A program made the translations under genes and the position numbers. A stretch of 50,742 bases of DNA, taken from Methanospirillum sp. (GTDB lineage: Archaea > Halobacteriota > Methanomicrobia > Methanomicrobiales > Methanospirillaceae). The DNA is taken from assembly GCA_012728895.1 (NCBI GenBank), contig JAAYEG010000006.1, forward strand, positions 1 through 50,742, in the 5' to 3' direction. Position 1 is the stretch's first letter. Every line of letters starts with the position of its first letter. Under the pieces are notes generated by a model. The model did not search any database. It saw only the letters and a program-made list of their open reading frames with translations, and was not told the origin of the DNA. Of this stretch, positions 14,366-22,512 are shown piece after piece.

Positions 14366-15429
14366 CCTACACCAGGGCGCCGGCCTGTATGGAGTGCCGG
14401 CATTACGAGCGCGGGACGGACGACCCGGTCCCGCGGTGCGCCGCGTATCCCGACGGGATCCCGGACGCCATCTTCTTCGACGGCAACCCGCACACGGCCG
14501 CCAGGAACGGCGACCACGGGATCCGGTTCGAGCCCCTCGCGGCCATCGCCGAGGCCGAAGCCTATCCCGGGACGGAGTGGAGAACGATAAACGGCCGGCG
14601 CGTCTGCATATCCGGAGATTGCCCCAAGGGGACGCGGATCGAAGACCTGCCGGGAGAGAAGGCCGGGGCCGGTTCGTTGGACGATCGGCGGTACCTCGAT
14701 GACAACGAGAAGGACATGTACCTGGGGGTCGACAAGCGATACGATCGCGACAAGAAAAAATACTATGTCCTCAAGTCGGACGAGGAGGAGAAGCGGCAGC
14801 GGGATCAAAAGGACCGCGAACACCGCGAGGAGCGGGCCCGGCTCGAACGGGAGGCGAAAGAGAAGGATCCGGGCGCGTTTTCAGTGGTGGTCGGGAAGAC
14901 GACGGTCCCGGGCGCCGTGTACAGGGTGGACTACCCGCTCGGCAAAAACTTGCACTGCGCATATTTCGACAAAGACGGAAACCATATCGATACCGACATT
15001 GGAAAGGCAACGCCCGACGAGATCGCCCAGTGGAGCGCCCGCGCGAAAGAGGTCGTCGCGACCACCGCGAAGATCGGGATCGACCCCGCCGAGGATCTCT
15101 ATGTCCGGTACGGCCGGATCCCCAAGGGCGGGCGCTCGCTCAATCACGCCACGCGGGAACTGGAGAAAGGCACGTCGGTCTATTCGGGCAAGTTCGACCC
15201 CGAGACGGGGTTATTCGACATCGCCGACACGCTCGGCACCGGGCAATTCCAGGTACTCGAAGCGGCGGGAAAGACCCCGTACCTCGTCCGCGGTGAGAAG
15301 ATCGGCACCGGGTCCGACGGCGAGCCCGTGCTCAAGGACGCCTATGCCACCCACCAACTGAAGGTCACCGCGGACGGCCTCGCCATCGTCAAGCGTCTCA
15401 GGCGGCCACGGAAGACAGGCGGGGGCTGA
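14362..15429 (+). CDS. Cys-module protein with unknown C-terminal domain
   Basis: A 355-residue protein, ATGA-coupled to the protease gene. Residues 8-62 repeat the Cys module (CMECRHYE, RCAAYPDGIPDAIFFDG, GDHGIRFEPLA) and then EWRTINGRRVCISGD. A charged coiled coil spans about 130-170. The C-terminal 180 residues contain GRIPKGGRSLNHATRELEKG, VYSGKFDPETGLFDI and TPYLVRGEKIG. I do not recognise this domain; by position it corresponds to the JAB and zincin domains of the two preceding proteins and may be another enzymatic or effector domain. Confidence 0.65.
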   Translation: MTYTRAPACMECRHYERGTDDPVPRCAAYPDGIPDAIFFDGNPHTAARNGDHGIRFEPLAAIAEAEAYPGTEWRTINGRRVCISGDCPKGTRIEDLPGEKAGAGSLDDRRYLDDNEKDMYLGVDKRYDRDKKKYYVLKSDEEEKRQRDQKDREHREERARLEREAKEKDPGAFSVVVGKTTVPGAVYRVDYPLGKNLHCAYFDKDGNHIDTDIGKATPDEIAQWSARAKEVVATTAKIGIDPAEDLYVRYGRIPKGGRSLNHATRELEKGTSVYSGKFDPETGLFDIADTLGTGQFQVLEAAGKTPYLVRGEKIGTGSDGEPVLKDAYATHQLKVTADGLAIVKRLRRPRKTGGG

Positions 15430-15431
15430 CC

Positions 15432-15656
15432 GTGCCGCCCCGGTGCGAGGACTGCCGCTTCGCCGCCATTGAGGACGCGAAGCTCGGGACCGGCGACTGC
15501 CGCCGGCACCCGCCCTGGCCCGGGAGGGGCTACCCCTGTGTCTCGCGCGATCAATGGTGCGGGGAGTTCCGGCCGCGCGACTCTCCGGCCGTCGTGCCGA
15601 TCACGCCCCGGCCGATCAGGTTGAACCTCGTGGACCTCCGGGGGCGGAAGGTGTGA
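15432..15656 (+). CDS. Small Cys-rich protein
   Basis: A 74-residue protein from a GTG start. Five cysteines in the first 45 residues (RCEDCRFA, GDCRRHPP, YPCVSRDQWCGEF) suggest one zinc site. The C-terminal part is basic and proline-rich. The CRF/CR-x-H and WCGEF pattern resembles a truncated version of the Cys modules of the preceding genes. It overlaps the methyltransferase start. Confidence 0.55.
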   Translation: MPPRCEDCRFAAIEDAKLGTGDCRRHPPWPGRGYPCVSRDQWCGEFRPRDSPAVVPITPRPIRLNLVDLRGRKV

Positions 15657-16615
15657 CAGCGCGGATCATCTGCGGCGACGCGCTCACGGCCCTCTGCGAC
15701 CTTCCCGACCAGTCGGTTAATACCTGTGTCACCTCGCCCCCGTACTGGGGGCTGAGGGACTATGGCGTCGACGGACAGATCGGTCTCGAAGAGACGCCGG
15801 AGGCGTACGTCTCCCGGCTCGTCGAGGTCTTCCGCGAGGTGCGGCGGGTGCTCGCCGACGACGGGACGCTCTGGCTGAACCTCGGCGATTCGTACAACGC
15901 GGCGGGGCGGGCCGGACACGGGACACGGATCGGCTACAAGCAAGGGACCAACCGGGCGAGCGCGAACGGCTCCGACGCGAACCGACCAACGGCACCGGAG
16001 TTAAAAGAAAAAGACCTCGTCGGCATCCCGTGGCGCGTCGCGTTCGCGCTCCAGGCGGACGGGTGGTATCTCCGGCAGGACATTATTTGGCACAAGCCGA
16101 ACCCGATGCCGGAGAGCGTTCGCGACCGCTGCACGAAGGCACACGAATACCTCTTCCTCCTGAGCAAGTCACCGCGGTACTGGTTCGACCATGACGAGAT
16201 GACAGAGGAGTCGGTCTATCCCCCCGGCACCCGGAAGGACGTTCCGAAAGGGGGCTTCAACTCGAAGTATGCCGGTGACGTTGCGCGGAAGGGCGACGAG
16301 TCTTTCCGGGCAATCCGCGAGAGGCGCAACCGCCGCGACGTGTGGACGGTCGCCACGAAGCCATACGCCGAAGCCCATTTCGCGACGTTCCCCCCAGACC
16401 TGATCCGGCCGTGCGTCCGCGCGGGATGCCCGGTCGGCGGCGTGGTCCTCGACCCGTTCGCCGGTGCCGGCACTACCGGACTGGTCGCGCTCGAAGAGGC
16501 GCGGAACTTCCTCGGGATCGAGCTCAATCCCGAGTACGTCGCGCTCATCGAAAAGAGACTCGCGCCCCTTCAGAGCATCGCCACCCTCGACCAATTCACG
16601 GAGGCCGAAGCGTGA
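15653..16615 (+). CDS. DNA amino-methyltransferase, beta class
   Basis: A 320-residue S-adenosylmethionine-dependent methyltransferase that should modify an exocyclic amino group of A (N6) or C (N4). TSPPYWGLRDYG at residues 27-38 is the catalytic loop and DPFAGAGTTG at about 267-276 the cofactor site; this order, catalytic motif first, defines the beta class. The start is a GTG inside the previous stop. No restriction enzyme is nearby, so it looks like an orphan methylase guarding viral DNA. It sits oddly among head genes, and two remnants of similar genes lie at 1199 and 48501. Confidence 0.9.
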   Translation: MTARIICGDALTALCDLPDQSVNTCVTSPPYWGLRDYGVDGQIGLEETPEAYVSRLVEVFREVRRVLADDGTLWLNLGDSYNAAGRAGHGTRIGYKQGTNRASANGSDANRPTAPELKEKDLVGIPWRVAFALQADGWYLRQDIIWHKPNPMPESVRDRCTKAHEYLFLLSKSPRYWFDHDEMTEESVYPPGTRKDVPKGGFNSKYAGDVARKGDESFRAIRERRNRRDVWTVATKPYAEAHFATFPPDLIRPCVRAGCPVGGVVLDPFAGAGTTGLVALEEARNFLGIELNPEYVALIEKRLAPLQSIATLDQFTEAEA

Positions 16616-17514
16616 CCCTCGCCCTCGCGGAGGCCGCGGCCGAAGCCCTCGTCCGGGTCGAGGTGGCCCGGCGCGAGCTCTTCCTCGCCCCGCTCCGGTC
16701 GCGCATGGCCCGGGTGGCCGGCGTGCACTTCGATAATCAGAAGACCGTCCTGGAGCGAAAACTCCGCGAACGGGGCGCACACCTCAACGAGTCCGTCTGT
16801 CGCGAGGGGCTCGGGGACGCCGTCGCGGGGCTCATGATCACGATCTTCGACGAGTTCGCGGTCGATACGGCCGACGCCATGCGCGAGATCCTGATGATGG
16901 CCATGGAGGGCGCCATCAAGCACCGGCTCCTCGATTTTGGGTACGCCATGAGCTTCTCCCTTCGCAACCCGGCGGCCCAGAGATACCTCAAGACCTACTG
17001 TCTCAACGAGATCAAGAAGATCGACGCCACGACCCTGAAGATCATGAAGGGGATCGTCTATCAAGGGCTCTATGAGGGCGCCTCTTACACGGAGATCGCG
17101 GCCCGCATGGTTTCGAGATATGCCGCGTTCGGCACCCCGGTCCCCCAGCATCACCTCCGCAACCGGGCCGAGCTCATCGCCACGTACGAGACCGCCACCG
17201 CCTACGAGGCCGCGGGCCGCGAGGTCGCGGACACCATCGCGAAGAAGGGGATCCCCATTGAGAAGTCGTCGATCACCGTGGGAGACGACCGGGTCGACGC
17301 TGAATGTCTGGCAAAGGAGGCGCAGAAGTGGATCCCCCTCGACCAACCCTTCACAACCCACCTTCAGAAGGACAACGTCGAGCACCAGCGCTCTCCTTTC
17401 CACATCGCGTGCCGGTGTACTACGATTTACCGGGTGGCAACGAAACGGGCCCGGGAGATGCTCGCCCGGTCCCCGAACCCGGCACCCGTCGAATTTTACG
17501 CTATCATTAAATAG
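16612..17514 (+). CDS. Minor head protein, MuF/SPP1 gp7-like
   Basis: A 300-residue protein, GTG start overlapping the methyltransferase stop. A long helical N-terminus (residues 1-170) is followed by the MuF signature: NRAELIATYETATAYEAAGRE, then VGDDRVDAEC and RSPFHIACRCT near the end. MuF proteins bind the portal and take part in head assembly or enter the cell with DNA. Length matches the family without a toxin extension; effector-like domains occur instead on the portal and the two following proteins. Confidence 0.8.
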   Translation: MTLALAEAAAEALVRVEVARRELFLAPLRSRMARVAGVHFDNQKTVLERKLRERGAHLNESVCREGLGDAVAGLMITIFDEFAVDTADAMREILMMAMEGAIKHRLLDFGYAMSFSLRNPAAQRYLKTYCLNEIKKIDATTLKIMKGIVYQGLYEGASYTEIAARMVSRYAAFGTPVPQHHLRNRAELIATYETATAYEAAGREVADTIAKKGIPIEKSSITVGDDRVDAECLAKEAQKWIPLDQPFTTHLQKDNVEHQRSPFHIACRCTTIYRVATKRAREMLARSPNPAPVEFYAIIK

Positions 17515-17552
17515 GGAGGGTTGAAATTTTAGCGTAAGGAGGGAAGAGAGAG

Positions 17553-17924
17553 ATGGCAAACGAGTCGGCGATCGCGGTCGTGGAGGCCGCGCTCAAGAAT
17601 GGGATGGGGCTCGCGGCGGAGTTCTGCAACGATCCCGAGGGAAACGAGTGGCACGCCATGACCTACGGCTTTACGGCCGGGTGGACGGCGGACGACCCCG
17701 CGCTCAAGTTCGACGTGAACTTAATCCCGGTATGGTATCCCCAGGCCGTGCGGGACGCGATCCTCGGCGAATACCATTATTATAACTGGGGGTGGACGAT
17801 CGGGTGGACCGCGGACTCGGCCCTGGAGCGCCTCGGCGGCTTCCTGAAGGAGCACGCCCTGAAGGTCGGCGCCGGCCTCGCACTCATCATCGCCGGGTAC
17901 GCGAAGACGAAGGGGTGGCTCTGA
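17553..17924 (+). CDS. Small protein with C-terminal membrane-like helix
   Basis: A 123-residue protein with a strong AAGGAGGG ribosome binding site. The middle carries two related W-rich stretches (GFTAGWTADDPAL; GWTIGWTADSAL), suggesting an internal repeat. The C-terminus (KVGAGLALIIAGYAKTKGWL) is hydrophobic and could insert in membrane. CATTAAATAG about 45 bases upstream may be a TATA box inside the end of the previous gene. Function unknown; a membrane-active entry or lysis role is possible. Confidence 0.55.
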   Translation: MANESAIAVVEAALKNGMGLAAEFCNDPEGNEWHAMTYGFTAGWTADDPALKFDVNLIPVWYPQAVRDAILGEYHYYNWGWTIGWTADSALERLGGFLKEHALKVGAGLALIIAGYAKTKGWL

Positions 17925-18058
17925 TGGCCGCCGACGACTGGCCCGGGTGGCCGTGGGAGAAGCACCTGGCCCGGGGCCAACCGACGATCACCCGGCGCGC
18001 GGACATGCCTCCCGACGAGCCCGACCCGGACCTCCCCTTCGTTGGGCTCTCGGACTGA
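17924..18058 (+). CDS. 44-residue acidic protein
   Basis: A short tryptophan- and proline-rich protein (DDWPGWPWEKHL, then PPDEPDPDLPF) coupled by a TGATG overlap. No domain recognised; probably real because of the coupling and the gene spacing on both sides. Confidence 0.45.
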   Translation: MAADDWPGWPWEKHLARGQPTITRRADMPPDEPDPDLPFVGLSD

Positions 18059-18061
18059 CCC

Positions 18062-18454
18062 ATGACGCACGAGCTTGACCCAGCCGGGTACCGATGGCTT
18101 CGGGCCCGGGTCGCCGAACGCTGGCGCTATCTCGCCGTCTACGACGTCGATATGAACGAGGTCGCCCGGCTCGACACCCAGGCGGACCCCCGGGTCACGG
18201 TCACGGTGAACGACGCGACCGCGGAGGTCGAGTACGAGGCCCGGCTCCGGGGGACCGACCCCGAGCTCGCCGGCCTCCTCCCCGTCCGGCTCGGGGCCAC
18301 GCGCCTCTTCCCAACGGCCGACGGGGACGACGGGCGATCGCGCGTCTCCTATGCCGGGGTCGTGATCGAGACCACGGCCGAGTCCAAGACCCTCCGCCAT
18401 ACGGTGCACGTCCCGGCGGCGCTCCTCCAAGAGGTTTATGTGAATGGTTCGTGA
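18062..18454 (+). CDS. Unknown beta-rich protein
   Basis: A 130-residue protein with alternating beta strands (YLAVYDVDMNEVARLDT, RVTVTVNDATAEVEYEARL, SRVSYAGVVIETTAES). It resembles a small structural or adaptor protein and lies directly before the adhesin gene, with which it overlaps by eleven bases. No family assigned. Confidence 0.5.
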   Translation: MTHELDPAGYRWLRARVAERWRYLAVYDVDMNEVARLDTQADPRVTVTVNDATAEVEYEARLRGTDPELAGLLPVRLGATRLFPTADGDDGRSRVSYAGVVIETTAESKTLRHTVHVPAALLQEVYVNGS

Positions 18455-20783
18455 AATGCTCCCGCCGGCCGAATTTTCGCCCGACGCCTATCTGACCCAG
18501 CCCCTCGCCATCGGCGAAGTGGCCGAGATGCACCTGACGACGACCGCCTGGCTTCCGCCCGCGCCGAACGTCTGCATCATCAACGACGCCGGCAAATACG
18601 AGATTGTTCGATATGAGTCGATGGACGCGACCTCGCTCTACACCCTGACGCGGGGCGTCTCGCTCAACGGGGCCCTCGGGGCCCCGGTCGCGCACGACGC
18701 GGGGATCGCCGTCTACCGGGGCGATTGCGCCCTCGACGACATCGCCTTCGCCGAGAACATCCGGTATCTGATGGAGAAACAGGTGATCGGCGTCCGGTGG
18801 GACCGGGGGGCCGGCGGCACGAACCACACCGACCTCGTCCTGATCGACGACAAGGGGAACGCGATCCCCTCGCTCCCGTTCGATAGTTTTGATAACCACA
18901 TGCTCTGGGGCAACATCCGGCGGGTCACGGTCTCGGCGAACGGGGCCGTCACGCGCGGGACGAACGCCCGCGGGGACGGGCTCACGCTCGACGGGAGCGC
19001 GGGGCGCGTCATGGTGGAGATCCCGAAGTTCTGGGTCCGCGCCGAACGCACGGCGACCGGGGTCTATAGCTGGTGGGTCTCGTCCGTCCCCCAGTCGGGC
19101 TTCGAGGTCCACCCGGCCTTCCGCCAGCGCGGCGGGGTCGAGCGGGACTTCATCTATGTGGGGGCCTACGAGGCAGCGCTCGCCTATCGCGACTACCCGG
19201 CCCACGCCTCGACCGTCCTGGCCCTCCATTCATTCTCCGGCGCCCAACCGGCCACGGGCAATGGGTCGATCCGGGCGCTCGCCTTCACGTCCGGAGGGCC
19301 GAGCGCGCCAACCGTCGGCGAGACCCTGACGGGCGCGACCTCGGCCGTGACCGCGGTCCTCGTCGACTACAACCTCACGTCGGGGACGTGGGCCGGCGGA
19401 GACGCGGCCGGCACGCTCATCCTCCGCCAGGTCTCGGGCACGTTCGGGAGCGAGAACCTGAACGGCTCGGCCTCGGGCGCGAACTGCATGACGGTCGGCG
19501 GGGCCGCGGTCGGGCTCTACCTCGACGAGGACGACGCCCGCGGGTACGCGGACGCCATCGGGCCCGGGTGGGGCCTGGAAAACATCTGGACCAACCGGGC
19601 CTGGCACCTCCTGATGGCGATCGAGTATCAGACCTGGGATCTCCAGACTGCGCTCGGTCGCGGGGTGGTCGACCTCGCGGCCGGGACCGGGTACGCCGGC
19701 CGGCTCACGGGCTACGGCGGGGCGGACGCGGCGATCGCGACCAACGGCACCGGGAAGGGGGCCGGGGTCGATGGCGAGGCGGCGATCGTCTGGCGGGGGA
19801 TCGAAAACCCCTGGGGGAACGTCTCGACATACGTCGACGGGCTCCAGGCGGACGCGTACGCGAACGCCTATATCGTCCCGCGCGAAGGAACGGTCGCGCT
19901 CACGACCGGCGACGCCAGGCCGTTCGAGCTCCCCGCGTCCAAGCTTCCCCATGATGACGGGCATGTCTCGGACCTCCTCTTCGAGGGGCTCACCCGGCTC
20001 CTCCTCCTCCCGGGGTCGGTGACCGGGGGGTCGGCCTCGACCTATTGCTGTGACAGGTTCCTCGCGCCGGCCGCGGTGAGTGGCGCGGCCGTCGGGGGCT
20101 CGTGGGCCTCCGGCGACGACGCCGGGCTCATGGCGATGGATTGCGACCTCCCGGCATCGGTCGGCGAGCGCACCCTCGGGGCCCGGCTGGAGTTCATCGG
20201 GCCCGAGCCCATGTCGGCGGGGTCGGTCCTGGTGTCCACGGCCAACGACGACGCGACCCTCTTTCCCCCGCCCGTGACGGGCACGGCGACCCCGACGGCG
20301 CCGTATGCGGCATGGTCGGACGCGAGCTCGGGGACGATCGCGTGGGACGCGCCCCAGAAGGTGCTCCACCAGGACGGCGGGTATTGCCGGGCCGCGGCCG
20401 GCGCCGGGGAGACCAACCTCCTGAAGGTCCAGGGCTTCCGGTTCAACATCCCGGGCACGGCCAAGATCACAGGGATTCAGGTGATCGTCTATTGCAAGGC
20501 CACGGCGAAGGACGTCGGGACGAACGTCGTGGACGATGCCGTCCTCAAGCTCATCAAGGCCGACGGGTCGCTCTCGGCGTCGAACTTCGCCGACGCCGGG
20601 AACTGGTGGGAGGTCACGGCCGAACCCATGAGCCACGGGGGCACGAACTCCAAGTGGGGCGAGACGTGGACGCCGGCCGACATCAACTCGGGGGAGTTCG
20701 GGGTGGCCCTCGCGGTGACCCAGGCCGGGACGGCGATCGCCATGGTGGACTTCATCGGCGTGCGGGTCTATTACTCAGTCTGA
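18444..20783 (+). CDS. C-type-lectin-like virion adhesin
   Basis: A 779-residue protein. The first 110 residues look like a virion attachment domain. Residues about 130-590 resemble the formylglycine-generating-enzyme/C-type-lectin fold used by phage receptor-binding proteins: EIPKFWVRAE, NIWTNRAWHLLMAIEYQTW, WRGIENPWGN, and at the end YCCDRFLA with GGSWASGDDAGLMAM and GARLEF. A separate beta-rich domain of about 190 residues follows. The fold is common in diversity-generating-retroelement targets, but no reverse transcriptase or adenine-rich variable region is seen. Its place before the capsid genes suggests a head-attached fibre. Confidence 0.65.
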   Translation: MVREMLPPAEFSPDAYLTQPLAIGEVAEMHLTTTAWLPPAPNVCIINDAGKYEIVRYESMDATSLYTLTRGVSLNGALGAPVAHDAGIAVYRGDCALDDIAFAENIRYLMEKQVIGVRWDRGAGGTNHTDLVLIDDKGNAIPSLPFDSFDNHMLWGNIRRVTVSANGAVTRGTNARGDGLTLDGSAGRVMVEIPKFWVRAERTATGVYSWWVSSVPQSGFEVHPAFRQRGGVERDFIYVGAYEAALAYRDYPAHASTVLALHSFSGAQPATGNGSIRALAFTSGGPSAPTVGETLTGATSAVTAVLVDYNLTSGTWAGGDAAGTLILRQVSGTFGSENLNGSASGANCMTVGGAAVGLYLDEDDARGYADAIGPGWGLENIWTNRAWHLLMAIEYQTWDLQTALGRGVVDLAAGTGYAGRLTGYGGADAAIATNGTGKGAGVDGEAAIVWRGIENPWGNVSTYVDGLQADAYANAYIVPREGTVALTTGDARPFELPASKLPHDDGHVSDLLFEGLTRLLLLPGSVTGGSASTYCCDRFLAPAAVSGAAVGGSWASGDDAGLMAMDCDLPASVGERTLGARLEFIGPEPMSAGSVLVSTANDDATLFPPPVTGTATPTAPYAAWSDASSGTIAWDAPQKVLHQDGGYCRAAAGAGETNLLKVQGFRFNIPGTAKITGIQVIVYCKATAKDVGTNVVDDAVLKLIKADGSLSASNFADAGNWWEVTAEPMSHGGTNSKWGETWTPADINSGEFGVALAVTQAGTAIAMVDFIGVRVYYSV

Positions 20784-20784
20784 G

Positions 20785-20800
20785 GGGCCCTTCCGGGCCC
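20785..20800 (+). terminator. GC hairpin after the adhesin gene
   Basis: GGGCCC, TTCC, GGGCCC forms a 6-base stem with a 4-base loop two bases after the stop. No long T-run follows directly, but A/T-rich DNA begins about 15 bases later. It could weaken transcription before the next promoter. Confidence 0.35.
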
Positions 20801-20811
20801 GCCACCCCCCT

Positions 20812-20836
20812 TAGATTTTACAATAGTTTTAAGTCG
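20812..20836 (+). promoter_or_regulatory. Promoter before the capsid genes
   Basis: ATTTTACAATAGTTTTAAG is an A/T-rich patch whose TAGTTTTAAG lies about 28-36 bases before the ATG at 20860, right for a TATA box with a very short leader. It would give the capsid and tail genes their own transcript. Confidence 0.5.
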
Positions 20837-20859
20837 GGTAACCAGAGAGACTTCCTCGG

Positions 20860-21876
20860 ATGAAATCGCCAGGTGGTGACGGCCCGGGAGTCCTGATTCA
20901 GGAGGACTTTCAGCCCCTCGTCGAAGCCGAGATCGCGGCGGACGGAACCATCCCTGTCTGCGTGATTAAAGCCGGCTGGTCGAAGAACAAGCGCTATTAT
21001 TCAGAGAGCGTTCTGACGCGCGCGGCCTCCATCTACCGGAAGGGGACGCACATGCTCTGGAACCACCCCGGGCCGAACGCATTACGCGAACAACCCGGCG
21101 GCGACTTGAACGCGATCGCGTCTGTTCTGAGTGAAGAAGCGCACTTCGACCCCGTCGGCCCGATCAATCCGAAGACGGGAAAACCCAACGGAGCGGGCCT
21201 CTATGCCCGGGCCCGGTTGATCTCCACGTATCGCGACCGTATCCTGGAGCTCGCCGAGACCATCGGCCTCTCGCACCGCGTCCGCGGCCGGGAGGTCGCC
21301 GGGACGGCCGAGGGGAGGACGGGGAAGATCGTCGAGGAGATCTACGACCCGGCGAAGTACGGGCTCCCGCCCGTGACCGTCGACTGGGTCGCGAGGCCCG
21401 CCGCGGGCGGGTCGGTCCTCGTCGAAGAGGAGGAGATGCACATGGTAGACGAAGAGATCACGAACTTTGAGGAGGCGATCGCCGAGCGCGACGCCCGGAT
21501 CACGACCCTGGAGGAGGCTCACGCCGCCGCCGAGGCCACGATCGCCGAGCACATGACCACGATCGCCGGCTTCCGCGCGCGGGAGATCCTCGCCGAGAGC
21601 ATCGCCGCCGCGAAGCTCGACGAGGCCGTGGAGGCCCGCGTCCGCGCCCTCGTTGCGGGGACGGCCCTGCCGATGACCGACGACCACGCCCTCGACGAGG
21701 CCGCCTATACGGCCGCCGTCTCGGAGACCATCGAGGCCGAGAAGAGCTACGCCGCGACCATCGCGGAGGCCGCACGCGCCGCGCCCGTCGGCGTCCCCGG
21801 CGGGTCCGGGTCGACCGGCGCCGTCAGCGACTTCCTGGACCGCACCGGCGGGATCCGGGCCCCGCGGAGGGGATAG
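20860..21876 (+). CDS. Capsid maturation protease fused to scaffold
   Basis: A 338-residue protein just before the decoration and capsid genes. Residues 25-200 look like a prohead protease of the T4 gp21 type: AGWSKNKRYYSESVL, MLWNHPGP (candidate active-site His), GAGLYARARL and LSHRVRG. Residues 200-300 are a coiled coil (FEEAIAERDARITTLEEAHAA), the usual form of a scaffold that fills the procapsid and is later cleaved away. The last 30 residues are glycine-rich. The catalytic serine cannot be named with confidence. Confidence 0.75.
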   Translation: MKSPGGDGPGVLIQEDFQPLVEAEIAADGTIPVCVIKAGWSKNKRYYSESVLTRAASIYRKGTHMLWNHPGPNALREQPGGDLNAIASVLSEEAHFDPVGPINPKTGKPNGAGLYARARLISTYRDRILELAETIGLSHRVRGREVAGTAEGRTGKIVEEIYDPAKYGLPPVTVDWVARPAAGGSVLVEEEEMHMVDEEITNFEEAIAERDARITTLEEAHAAAEATIAEHMTTIAGFRAREILAESIAAAKLDEAVEARVRALVAGTALPMTDDHALDEAAYTAAVSETIEAEKSYAATIAEAARAAPVGVPGGSGSTGAVSDFLDRTGGIRAPRRG

Positions 21877-21882
21877 AGCACC

Positions 21883-22509
21883 ATGACCGACAACCGATCC
21901 AACATCGCCGGGTCGTATCCCTCGACCGGCGTAAAACAGACGTGCGCCCTGATGGAAGGGGCGCCGACCGTCGGAACCGCCTACGGCACCGACGGCCTGA
22001 AGAGCCCGACGATCACCTGGGCCGAGGAGCTCCACGAGGGCGACATCGTCACGATCGCGAACGATAACGACTTCACCTTCGCCGCGCTCGACGGCATCCC
22101 GGCTGTCGAGGCGCCCCAGAACACGGAGAGCCTTCCGTGGGGCCGGATCACCTCGACCCCGACCATCCCGGTCAACTCCCCGCCGACCACGGCCGCGGCC
22201 GACTCGCTCGCCAAGCGCCTTGCGGGGAAGTACTACCGGCGGGCGATCGTCGAGTTCCCGTATCTCAACCAGATCGTGAAGGCCGAGGTCTACCAGAACG
22301 GCTCGAACGCCACGATCATCGGCGTGGGCGCGACCCTCAACGGGAATATCACCGCCACGCTTCGCGAGCACAAGCTCTGCCTCACCCAGGCCGCGGCCAA
22401 CGGGACGGGCGTGATCCCGCTCCACTACGTCGCCGCGGGCCAGGCCGGCGACCTCTCAAACATCCTCGTCGCCGTCACGGGTGCGATCTACTGGGTCACG
22501 GGGGCATGA
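21883..22509 (+). CDS. Capsid decoration protein
   Basis: A 208-residue protein between the protease and the major capsid gene, the usual site of a decoration or stabilisation protein. It is rich in short strands and turns (GDIVTIANDNDFTFAALDG, KAEVYQNGSNATIIGVGATL) without membrane segments. The assignment rests on position and composition. Confidence 0.6.
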   Translation: MTDNRSNIAGSYPSTGVKQTCALMEGAPTVGTAYGTDGLKSPTITWAEELHEGDIVTIANDNDFTFAALDGIPAVEAPQNTESLPWGRITSTPTIPVNSPPTTAAADSLAKRLAGKYYRRAIVEFPYLNQIVKAEVYQNGSNATIIGVGATLNGNITATLREHKLCLTQAAANGTGVIPLHYVAAGQAGDLSNILVAVTGAIYWVTGA

Positions 22510-22512
22510 ATC

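Noticed and set aside
19900-20220. Diversity-generating retroelement variable region
   Set aside because: The fold signature is present, but I found no reverse transcriptase, template repeat or AAY-rich codons, and the domain is not at the 3' end of the gene.
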